From an uncultured Eubacteriales bacterium (GTDB lineage Bacteria > Bacillota > Clostridia > Oscillospirales > Acutalibacteraceae), in NCBI GenBank assembly GCA_934408795.1, contig CAKRVQ010000085.1, positions 1 through 5,582 of the forward strand: 5,582 nt of DNA, in the 5' to 3' direction. Position 1 is the first letter of the stretch. Each line of letters starts with the position of its first letter. Of this stretch, positions 1 through 5,412 are shown piece by piece. Below the pieces are notes generated by a model, which was not told the DNA's origin, did not search any database, and saw nothing but the letters and a program-made list of their open reading frames with translations. Position numbers and translations under genes: made by a program.

Positions 1-1358
1 GTTATGGTCACACGATCGCCCGCTTTGAGTCCGAATACCTTTTCCGCTTTCTTCTTTGCCGAGAAGAACAAAACCTCGGTTGAGGGATACATTTCACACA
101 TGGCGGGAGTCACACCCCAAGAGAGGGCAAGCTTGCGCCAGGTCTTTTCGTTTGTCGTAAGTCCCAATATGTCGACCGGGGGACGGAAGCGGGAAATGAG
201 TCTCGCCGTTTTTCCCGAAAGGGTGCAGGCGACTATCGCACTTGCGCTTATGTCGATCGCCATACCGCAGGTGGCATGGGATATCGCGTCCACAAGATCC
301 TTTATGCGGAACTCATATGTGCGGAACACATCGCCGTAATCAATGCTCTCTTCGGCTTTTTCGGTGATCTTTGCCATTACCGAAACGGTCAGATCGGGGT
401 ATTTTCCCGCAGCGGTCTCGCCCGAAAGCATTACCGCACTCGTACCGTCGAATACCGCGTTCGCAACATCCGATATCTCTGCTCTTGTCGGTCTCGGATT
501 GTGTATCATCGACTCAAGCATCTCGGTGGCGGTTATGACTCTTTTTCCCAACAGACGGCACTTTGTAATGAGCTTTTTCTGAACCGCAGGCACCTCTTCA
601 AACGGGATCTCTACCCCGAGATCTCCTCTGCCGACCATTATTCCTTCGCACTCGCTGCATATTGAGTCAATGTTGTCGACACCCGAACGGTTTTCAATTT
701 TGGCAATAAGCTCTACCCCTTCCGCATCCTCACCGAGCGTTTTGAGGTAATTCTTGATGTCAAGAAGATCCTGCTTGCACGAAACAAACGAGCAGGCTAT
801 AAAATCGATTCCGTGCCTGATGCCGAAGGCAATGTCATCCTTGTCCTGACGGCTTAAATATGTCTGCTTCAGCACGACCCCCGGGAAACTCATACTCTTT
901 CTGTCGGTCAGCCTTCCGCCTTCAAGCACACGGCAGACAACATCCCTGCCCTTTATCTCGGTGACCTCAAAGCTGACGAGACCGTTGTTTACAAGTATCT
1001 TTCCTCCGACCGAGAGCTCGTCGCTCAGCTTCTTGTAGCTTACCGAAACGCGGGTCTCATCACCTACGATATCATCGGGAGTAAAGGTAAAAGTGTCGCC
1101 GTCCTTAAGATCGACACCGCCTCCCGAAAATGTACCTATGCGGTACTCGGGTCCCTTGGTGTCAAGCATTATCGCAATGGGCAGACCGAGCTTGGATCTC
1201 ACGGATTTTATCAGCTCAATATTTTTAAGATGCCCCTCGTGATCGCCGTGCGAAAAGTTAAGACGGGAAACATTCATTCCCGCCTTGCACATGGCGGTAA
1301 GCATTTCCTCATTTGAGGAAGCGGGGCCTATGGTGCATACGATCTTAGTCTTTCTCAT
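1..1358 (-). CDS. pyk: Pyruvate kinase, 3' end beyond the window
   Basis: Cytoplasmic enzyme of the last glycolytic step: PEP + ADP gives pyruvate + ATP. It reads without a stop for 452 residues and leaves the window before its C-terminus. The start is CTIGPAS (residues 8-14). SRLNFSHG (31-38) carries the active-site Arg32 and cation-site Asn34/Ser36. LDTKGPEYR (65-73) precedes the B domain. IAKIEN (218-223) holds catalytic Lys220 and Glu222, MVGRGDLGVE (241-250) metal ligand Asp246, and TATEMLESM (276-284) Thr278; the usual Gln after TAT is Glu here. Glu71 is the residue associated with K+-dependent pyruvate kinases. TLSGKTA (379-385) in the C domain resembles the phosphate-binding effector loop, so allosteric activation by a sugar phosphate is likely. 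I chose the ATG at 1358 because GGAGG (1370-1374) lies 11 nt upstream; the in-frame ATG at 1367 is only 2 nt from it. Whether the extra PEP-utiliser-like C-terminal domain of Bacillus-type enzymes is present cannot be seen. It follows ychF by 50 bp and is probably co-transcribed. Confidence 0.97.
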   Translation of the reverse strand, partial: MRKTKIVCTIGPASSNEEMLTAMCKAGMNVSRLNFSHGDHEGHLKNIELIKSVRSKLGLPIAIMLDTKGPEYRIGTFSGGGVDLKDGDTFTFTPDDIVGDETRVSVSYKKLSDELSVGGKILVNNGLVSFEVTEIKGRDVVCRVLEGGRLTDRKSMSFPGVVLKQTYLSRQDKDDIAFGIRHGIDFIACSFVSCKQDLLDIKNYLKTLGEDAEGVELIAKIENRSGVDNIDSICSECEGIMVGRGDLGVEIPFEEVPAVQKKLITKCRLLGKRVITATEMLESMIHNPRPTRAEISDVANAVFDGTSAVMLSGETAAGKYPDLTVSVMAKITEKAEESIDYGDVFRTYEFRIKDLVDAISHATCGMAIDISASAIVACTLSGKTARLISRFRPPVDILGLTTNEKTWRKLALSWGVTPAMCEMYPSTEVLFFSAKKKAEKVFGLKAGDRVTI

Positions 1359-1387
1359 CGTCTTCATTACCTCCGAAGAATTAAGTG

Positions 1388-1404
1388 ATGCCGCATTCGG
1401 GCAT
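1388..1404 (-). promoter_or_regulatory. Small hairpin in the ychF-pyk gap
   Basis: On the transcribed strand ATGCC (1404-1400) can pair with GGCAT (1392-1388) around a 7-nt loop, within the 50-nt gap and upstream of the pyk Shine-Dalgarno. No T-run follows, so it is not an intrinsic terminator. It could be an RNA-stability or processing element, or chance. Confidence 0.3.
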
Positions 1405-1408
1405 ATTA

Positions 1409-2518
1409 TCAGACATTGAAGAGAAACTCCGCAATGTCGCCGTCTTTCATAACATAGTCCTTGCCTTCGGTTCGAACTAATCCTTTCGTTTTGGCCGCAG
1501 CCATTGATCCGCAGGACACAAGATCGTCATACGATACGATCTGTGCCCGTATGAATCCGCGCTCAAAATCCGAATGTATCTTGCCCGCAGCCTGAGGAGC
1601 CTTGGCACCTTTTTTTATCGTCCATGCCCTTACTTCCTTTTCACCTGCGGTGAGGAAAGAAATGAGACCGAGCAGATGATAACTCTTGGTTATGAGCCGA
1701 TCGAGACCCGACTGTTCAAGACCGAGGTCTGAAAGAAACATCATCTTCTCTTCAGGCTCCATTCCCGATATGTCCGCCTCCATGCTCGCACATATCGGCA
1801 GAACTTCCGACCCCTCTGCGGCAGCAATTTTTTCTACTGCTACAAAGTTTTTGTTTTTCTCGGGACCTTCACCCGAAAAATCCTCTTCGCTGAGATTCGC
1901 GGCATAGATGATCGGCTTCGCCGTGAGAAGACACATATTGTCGAGCGTCGCCCGTTCGTCGTCATCACATTCGACCGTTCGCGCCGCTTTGCCGCTTTCA
2001 AGAACCGCATAGACGCGGTTTAAGAACTCAAGCTCCTTTGCAAGGGACTTGTCGCCCTTGAGCGACTTGGTCGTCCTGTCTATCCTGCGCTTTACAATGT
2101 CCATATCCGAGAATATCAGCTCAAGATCGATGGTCTCAATGTCTCTTGCCGGATCGACACTTCCTTCGACATGTATGACATCGGTGCCTTCAAAGCAGCG
2201 CACCACATGAATTATTGCGTCGACCTCTCTTATATTGCCCAAAAACTGATTGCCGAGTCCTTCACCCTTGGAAGCGCCTTTTACAAGACCCGCAATGTCA
2301 ACGAATTCTATTACCGCAGGGACTATCGGCGGCACTCTGTCTCCTTGTGTATACATTTCACATAACTTGTCCAGCCGCCCGTCCGGCACCGCCACTACGC
2401 CCACATTAGGCTCTATGGTGCAAAACGGATAGTTTGCGGACTGCGCGCCCGCATTTGTAATCGCGTTAAAAAGGGTCGACTTGCCGACATTCGGCAGACC
2501 TACTATACCGAGTTTCAA
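1409..2518 (-). CDS. ychF: Redox/stress-linked translation-associated ATPase YchF (OLA1 family)
   Basis: Complete 369-residue Obg-superfamily P-loop protein, matching the usual 363-370 residues. The family binds ATP rather than GTP, associates with ribosomes and is linked to oxidative and other stress responses; its precise role is unsettled. Visible motifs are G1 GLPNVGKST (7-15), G3 [10 protein letters not shown] (74-83) followed by the glycine-rich switch [10 protein letters not shown], and NLSE (208-211) in place of the GTPase NKxD motif, the family hallmark of ATP preference. A helical insert spans about 130-195. A C-terminal TGS domain (about 283-367) contains the conserved [17 protein letters not shown] stretch and ends in FxFNV. 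The start is the TTG at 2518: it gives the family N-terminus [10 protein letters not shown] and has an excellent extended Shine-Dalgarno at 2521-2531. An open frame extends to an ATG at 2656, but those 46 residues have no family match and lie in the leader. It is the first gene of a probable ychF-pyk transcript. Confidence 0.97.
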   Translation of the reverse strand: MKLGIVGLPNVGKSTLFNAITNAGAQSANYPFCTIEPNVGVVAVPDGRLDKLCEMYTQGDRVPPIVPAVIEFVDIAGLVKGASKGEGLGNQFLGNIREVDAIIHVVRCFEGTDVIHVEGSVDPARDIETIDLELIFSDMDIVKRRIDRTTKSLKGDKSLAKELEFLNRVYAVLESGKAARTVECDDDERATLDNMCLLTAKPIIYAANLSEEDFSGEGPEKNKNFVAVEKIAAAEGSEVLPICASMEADISGMEPEEKMMFLSDLGLEQSGLDRLITKSYHLLGLISFLTAGEKEVRAWTIKKGAKAPQAAGKIHSDFERGFIRAQIVSYDDLVSCGSMAAAKTKGLVRTEGKDYVMKDGDIAEFLFNV

Positions 2519-2520
2519 AT

Positions 2521-2531
2521 GATCACATCCT
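2521..2531 (-). promoter_or_regulatory. Extended Shine-Dalgarno that fixes the ychF TTG start
   Basis: The minus strand reads AGGATGTGATC, which differs from the full anti-16S complement AGGAGGTGATC at one position. It lies just upstream of the TTG at 2518. The long complementarity explains how a weak TTG start can be used and argues against the longer open frame starting at 2656. Confidence 0.75.
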
Positions 2532-2549
2532 AAATGTATTTCGCATTTC

Positions 2550-2573
2550 CGCGTATGCGCGTATGTACGCATA
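2550..2573. repeat. 8-bp tandem repeat plus inverted repeat in the ychF leader
   Basis: CGCGTATG occurs twice back to back (2550-2557 and 2558-2565). Overlapping it, TATGCG (2554-2559) pairs with CGCATA (2568-2573) around 8 nt, so the ychF mRNA could fold here 30-50 nt before the start codon. It could be a protein-binding operator or an RNA structure; no known family motif is recognised. Confidence 0.55.
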
Positions 2574-2588
2574 AAGTGAAAACAAATA

Positions 2589-2604
2589 CTCCCGACGGGG
2601 GGAG
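2589..2604 (-). promoter_or_regulatory. G/C hairpin in the ychF leader
   Basis: CTCCC (2589-2593) and GGGAG (2600-2604) are complementary around 6 nt. With the repeat at 2550-2573 this gives the ~146-nt ychF leader two potential stems. No T-tract follows on the transcribed strand that would make it a standard terminator (a looser TTTGTTTT lies a few bases downstream). Confidence 0.35.
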
Positions 2605-2670
2605 ACCGCGCATCGGAAAACGACAGGCTCCGCAACCGTATTTCAATGCGTGCCAACTTTCCCCAAATAC

Positions 2671-2699
2671 ATTATACATTGTAATAATGCAAATTTCAA
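2671..2699 (-). promoter_or_regulatory. Sigma-70/SigA-type promoter for ychF(-pyk)
   Basis: On the minus strand a -35 box TTGAAA (2699-2694) and a perfect -10 box TATAAT (2676-2671) are separated by exactly 17 bp. The predicted transcription start is near 2664, giving a leader of about 146 nt before the TTG start of ychF. This is the strongest promoter in the window by consensus match. Confidence 0.8.
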
Positions 2700-2733
2700 C
2701 AACTATCGTCACCGATGTGCCGAGAATCTTTTT

Positions 2734-2765
2734 ACCGCAGCCCGCACCGTGCGTGCCTCGGCGGT
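2734..2765. repeat. Imperfect GC-rich inverted repeat between the divergent promoters
   Basis: ACCGC (2734-2738) and GCGGT (2761-2765) flank a GC-rich centre containing GCACCGTGC, which is itself palindromic. It lies just upstream of the ychF -35 box. Neither strand has a convincing T-run after the stem, so a terminator is unlikely. It may be an operator-like dyad or chance. Confidence 0.3.
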
Positions 2766-2789
2766 CTTTGGATGATGAGCGGGGACGAT

Positions 2790-2809
2790 TCCGCAAATAT
2801 CCGCAAATA
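2790..2809. repeat. 10-bp perfect tandem repeat upstream of the hprK promoter
   Basis: TCCGCAAATA is present twice without a gap (2790-2799 and 2800-2809), ending about 50 bp before the hprK -10 box. A 10-bp period places both copies on nearly the same face of the helix, as expected for paired regulator sites. No known regulator is assigned. Confidence 0.5.
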
Positions 2810-2837
2810 AATAATTGCCGCAGGGCAAAAAATATGC

Positions 2838-2866
2838 TTTTATTATCGATGCTTATGTTGTATAAT
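2838..2866 (+). promoter_or_regulatory. Sigma-70/SigA-type promoter for hprK
   Basis: A perfect -10 box TATAAT lies at 2861-2866. The -35 position 17 bp upstream holds only TTTTAT (2838-2843), a poor match, in an A/T-rich stretch. Transcription would start near 2873, leaving a leader of about 50 nt that contains the hairpin at 2890-2905. The weak -35 would suit dependence on an activator. Confidence 0.6.
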
Positions 2867-2889
2867 TAACAGGAAAGTATTGGATACGG

Positions 2890-2905
2890 GCGGCTGATAG
2901 GCCGC
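2890..2905 (+). promoter_or_regulatory. Leader hairpin upstream of the hprK ribosome binding site
   Basis: GCGGC (2890-2894) pairs with GCCGC (2901-2905) over a 6-nt loop, and two flanking G-U pairs could extend it. It ends 8 nt before the Shine-Dalgarno GGAGG (2914-2918) and does not sequester it. Only TTT follows, too short a tract for efficient termination. Confidence 0.4.
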
Positions 2906-2923
2906 TTTAATACGGAGGAAACA

Positions 2924-3895
2924 ATGAAATCACAGTTTTCGGTCTCCCTTGCAAGGGTCGTTGATGAGTTTTCGCTGACACCGATAGTGGAGTGTGCCGA
3001 TCCCGAAACGGTGCTTATCTCAACCGCGGATGTCAACAGACCGGGTCTCCAGTTTGCCGGGTACTATGAATACTATGACAACAGCCGCATACAGATAATC
3101 GGTAAAAGTGAGGAAAGCTATCTCCAGGGGCTTTCGGCGGAGGAAAGGAGCGAAAGACTCAGAGCATTTTTTGCCACAAAGCCGAAGCTCGTCATAATGG
3201 CAAGAAATTTTGACCCGAGCGACGAGACCTGCCGCTACGCCGAAAATAACGGCGTCCCGGTGTATAAAACGACCGAAAGTACATCGGACTTTATAGCAGC
3301 ACTTATGTCGTTTCTGAATGTTCAGCTCGCGCCGAGAATAACAAGACACGGCGTCCTTGTGGATGTTTACGGCGAGGGAATACTGATACTCGGAGAGAGC
3401 GGGGTCGGAAAGAGCGAGACCGCGATCGAGCTTGTTAAAAGAGGACACAGAATAATTGCGGACGATGCAGTCGAGATCCGCCGCGTTTCGTCAAGATCGC
3501 TGGTGGGAAGCGCACCCGAAAACATCAGACATTTTGTCGAGCTCCGCGGAATAGGCGTTATAAATATCAGCAGGATATTCGGCGTCGGCGCGGTTCTGCC
3601 TACCGCAAAAATAGATCTTGTCATAAAACTTGAGCATTGGGATGCTCAAAAGGCTTATGATCGGATAGGCCTTGAGGACGAGACCACAGAGATCCTCGGA
3701 CTGAATATAACATCGCTCACGATCCCCGTAAAGCCGGGAAGAAACCTTGCGGTTATAATCGAGGTCGCGTCGATGAATAACAGACAGAAAAAGATGGGGT
3801 ACAACGCCGCCGAGGAGCTGCTCAAGAAGCTCGGCATGGCAACTCCCGTTTCGGACGGACCGAAAACCCGCAATATTGACGATGTTTATAAATAA
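2924..3895 (+). CDS. hprK: HPr kinase/phosphorylase
   Basis: Cytoplasmic bifunctional sensor enzyme. It phosphorylates HPr (and Crh where present) on Ser46 using ATP or PPi, and removes that phosphate by phosphorolysis, linking glycolytic state to CcpA catabolite control and PTS activity. The 323 residues match the usual ~310-320. The N-terminal regulatory domain covers about 1-130. The catalytic domain begins with RHGVLVDVYG (His142), then Walker A GESGVGKS (157-164, Lys163), ADD (179-181) with catalytic Asp180/Asp181, and the family signature around VELRGIGVINISRIFG (205-220, Glu206). YDRIGL carries Arg247, matching Lactobacillus Arg245 by the constant offset of about two. The C-terminal HPr-binding loop IPVKPGRN (267-274) is followed by IIEVASMN. 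The ATG has GGAGG 5 nt upstream. It heads a probable hprK-glucokinase-murB transcript. HPr (ptsH) is not in the window. Confidence 0.97.
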   Translation: MKSQFSVSLARVVDEFSLTPIVECADPETVLISTADVNRPGLQFAGYYEYYDNSRIQIIGKSEESYLQGLSAEERSERLRAFFATKPKLVIMARNFDPSDETCRYAENNGVPVYKTTESTSDFIAALMSFLNVQLAPRITRHGVLVDVYGEGILILGESGVGKSETAIELVKRGHRIIADDAVEIRRVSSRSLVGSAPENIRHFVELRGIGVINISRIFGVGAVLPTAKIDLVIKLEHWDAQKAYDRIGLEDETTEILGLNITSLTIPVKPGRNLAVIIEVASMNNRQKKMGYNAAEELLKKLGMATPVSDGPKTRNIDDVYK

Positions 3896-3999
3896 GCATC
3901 GTTGAGACCCAAACTTGAGCATTTGCAGGACACTAACCGCCTCAAAGCGAAAAACGACGAAAAATAAAAAGGAAAAAATAAACTGTATATCATAATCGG

Positions 4000-4013
4000 A
4001 CCGCCTCGGCGGT
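4000..4013 (+). promoter_or_regulatory. Perfect GC-rich dyad in the hprK-glucokinase gap
   Basis: ACCGCC (4000-4005) and GGCGGT (4008-4013) form a 6-bp inverted repeat around TC; in RNA it would fold as a 5-bp stem with a CUCG tetraloop. It lies 9 nt before the glucokinase Shine-Dalgarno. TTATCGGG follows rather than a U-tract, so it is probably not a terminator. The rest of the 142-bp gap (about 3950-3984) is strongly A-rich and gene-free. Confidence 0.4.
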
Positions 4014-4037
4014 TATCGGGACAAGGAGTAAACGGAT

Positions 4038-5003
4038 ATGTATTATTTGGGAATAGATCTCGGGGGAACAAATATCGCCGCGGGAGTCGTGAATGATGAT
4101 TATAAGATAGCGGGAGAGGCAAAGGTCAAGACAAACGCCGGCAGACCGGGCGAAGAGATCGTTGCCGATATGGCATACGCCGCACGCGAAGCGGTTAAAA
4201 AAGCCGGTCTGACGCTCGGCGATATCAAGTGCGTCGGTGTCGGCAGCCCCGGAAGCGTCAATCCGTATACCGGAGTGATCGCAACGGCGAATAATCTCCG
4301 CTTTTCGAATTTTCCGATGAGAAAGCTGCTTTCCGAAAAGCTGGACGGTATGCCTATCTATATGGATAACGACGCAAACGCGGCTGCATACGGTGAAATG
4401 ATTGCGGGCGCAGGCAAGGGAACAAAGAACTTTGTGGCTATCACACTCGGTACGGGCGTCGGCGGCGGCGTCGTCGTGGATGGCAAAATGATAGTCGGTT
4501 TTAACTGTGCAGGCGGCGAGATCGGACATACCGTTATAGTTATGGACGGCGAGCCCTGCTCCTGCGGCAGACGCGGCTGCTACGAGGCATATGCTTCCGC
4601 GACCGCACTTGTCCGCCAGACAAAGGCAGCTATGGAGAATAATAAAGACAGTAAGATGTGGGAAATAGTCGGCGGAGATATAAACAAGGTCGACGGAAGG
4701 ACCGCGTTTGACGGTATGCGTGCGGGCGATAAGACCGCAAAGGCAGTCGTAGATAAATACTGTGATTATGTGGCCTGCGGACTTACAAATGTAATAAACA
4801 TCTTCCAGCCCGAGGTCGCCTGCATAGGCGGCGGCATCTCCAAAGAGGGAGAAACGCTTCTTGCCCCCGTGCGCCGTCATGTCGAGCATTTCAGATATTC
4901 AAAGAACGCACCGGCACAGACCGAAATAAAGGCTGCGACCCTCGGCAATGACGCGGGAATAATCGGTGCGGCATTCCTCTTCAGAATGTACGAAAACAAA
5001 TAG
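4038..5003 (+). CDS. glcK: ROK-family glucokinase
   Basis: Cytoplasmic sugar kinase of the ROK family, most likely glucokinase (ATP + glucose to glucose-6-phosphate), giving free glucose a PTS-independent entry to glycolysis. The 321 residues match the ~310-325 of this subgroup. Seen: phosphate loop DLGGTN (7-12); GVGSPGSVN (67-75); catalytic Asp112 in DNDAN (110-114); second phosphate motif TLGTGVGGG (136-144); GGEIGH (159-164); and the zinc-binding CxCGxxGCxE (174-183), where His164, Cys174, Cys176 and Cys181 would bind Zn and Glu183 would contact sugar. The C-terminal IGGGIS (263-268) is typical. There is no N-terminal helix-turn-helix, so it is a kinase rather than a ROK repressor. Some ROK kinases act on N-acetylmannosamine, GlcNAc or fructose, so glucose is probable but unproven. 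AAGGAG lies 9 nt before the ATG. It sits between hprK and murB on the same strand. Confidence 0.92.
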   Translation: MYYLGIDLGGTNIAAGVVNDDYKIAGEAKVKTNAGRPGEEIVADMAYAAREAVKKAGLTLGDIKCVGVGSPGSVNPYTGVIATANNLRFSNFPMRKLLSEKLDGMPIYMDNDANAAAYGEMIAGAGKGTKNFVAITLGTGVGGGVVVDGKMIVGFNCAGGEIGHTVIVMDGEPCSCGRRGCYEAYASATALVRQTKAAMENNKDSKMWEIVGGDINKVDGRTAFDGMRAGDKTAKAVVDKYCDYVACGLTNVINIFQPEVACIGGGISKEGETLLAPVRRHVEHFRYSKNAPAQTEIKAATLGNDAGIIGAAFLFRMYENK

Positions 5004-5035
5004 TACTGTAACGGAAAACATTAAAGCCCGAAAGC

Positions 5036-5053
5036 CGGCGGTTCGGAGCGCCG
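5036..5053 (+). promoter_or_regulatory. Hairpin in the glucokinase-murB gap
   Basis: CGGCG (5036-5040) can pair with CGCCG (5049-5053) over an 8-nt loop, 12 nt before the murB Shine-Dalgarno. AAAATC follows, not a T-run, so transcription should read through into murB. It resembles in placement the hairpins before hprK and the glucokinase gene. Confidence 0.35.
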
Positions 5054-5076
5054 AAAATCATATACGGAGGGGTCAT

Positions 5077-5412
5077 ATGCATCTCAAACGATTTACCGAC
5101 AGACTCAGCGAGTCGGGCGTGGGTTATAAGACCGATGAGCCGATGTCACTTCATACGACATTCGGTGTGGGCGGTAACGCAGATGTGTTTGTAATGCCCG
5201 AATCCGCCGATGAGATAGTCGCGGTGCTGAAGGCGGCACGGGAATTCGATGTCCCCGTACTTGTCGTGGGAAACGGCTCCAATCTGCTTGTGTCCGATGA
5301 CGGGATAGAGGGTGCGGTCATCCGCACAACGGGTCTTTCCGATATTTCCGTCGACGGTAACACCCTTACCGCTTTATGCGGAGCGAAGCTTTCGGCACTC
5401 TGCCTTGCCGCC
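5077..5412 (+). pseudogene. murB: UDP-N-acetylenolpyruvoylglucosamine reductase, N-terminal third only, cut by a sequence break
   Basis: MurB reduces UDP-GlcNAc-enolpyruvate to UDP-MurNAc with NADPH and FAD in cytoplasmic peptidoglycan precursor synthesis. The start ATG has GGAGG 6 nt upstream. Residues 1-112 match the family: TTFGVGGNADVFV (27-39) and the FAD-binding VLVVGNGSNLLVSDDGIEG (61-79), then a typical KLSALCLAA (104-112). The family would continue with a GLxGLEFxxGIPGTVGGA segment, but from codon 113 the frame reads unrelated residues (GIEPPRR...) to a TAG at 5479-5481, 134 residues in all. The remaining FAD site, the catalytic Ser and Glu and the whole C-terminal substrate domain are missing, so the piece as given cannot be a working MurB. 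The break coincides with a jump to ~75% GC, so I favour a chimeric assembly over a natural pseudogene; the true genome probably has an intact murB. Confidence 0.88.

Larger units (their letters stand above)
2519..2923. promoter_or_regulatory. 405-bp divergent control region between ychF and hprK
   Basis: No credible gene lies here. It contains a near-consensus leftward promoter (2671-2699), a rightward promoter (about 2838-2866), a repeat-rich ychF leader (about 2519-2664), a 10-bp tandem repeat (2790-2809), an imperfect GC-rich inverted repeat (2734-2765) and a leader hairpin before hprK (2890-2905). Open frames crossing it lack Shine-Dalgarno sites, run through both promoters and resemble no family I know. 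Confidence 0.7.

Noticed and set aside
4..665. Plus-strand open frames at the left end
   Set aside because: They lie opposite pyk, whose minus-strand frame is uninterrupted for 452 residues and has all catalytic motifs.
2519..2656. 46-codon N-terminal extension of YchF from the ATG at 2656
   Set aside because: The family begins at the [10 protein letters not shown] segment; the TTG at 2518 has a near-perfect extended Shine-Dalgarno, and the extension shows no conserved features.
2815..2828. Possible intrinsic terminator, TTGCC/GGCAA stem next to A/T-rich sequence
   Set aside because: On the plus strand an A-run follows; on the minus strand only TTATTTATTT follows and no gene ends here. It lies between divergent promoters.
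2534..2869. Open frame of 111 codons on the plus strand (and an 88-codon one on the minus strand) in the divergent region
   Set aside because: No Shine-Dalgarno site, no recognisable family, composition unlike the neighbouring proteins, and both frames run through predicted promoters and leaders.
2519..2923. CcpA cre site for catabolite control of hprK or pyk
   Set aside because: I compared stretches such as TTGAAATACGG with the cre consensus, but the spacing is off by one and the second half does not match. No convincing site seen by eye.
3985..3996. Internal promoter before the glucokinase gene (CATAAT, A-rich upstream)
   Set aside because: The -10 matches 5 of 6 but the -35 position reads AAAGGA, so there is not enough support.
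3990..4889. 299-codon minus-strand open frame opposite the glucokinase gene
   Set aside because: It is antisense to a gene with complete ROK motifs; its Cys/His-rich sequence is what the opposite strand of such codons yields. No ribosome binding site or family match.
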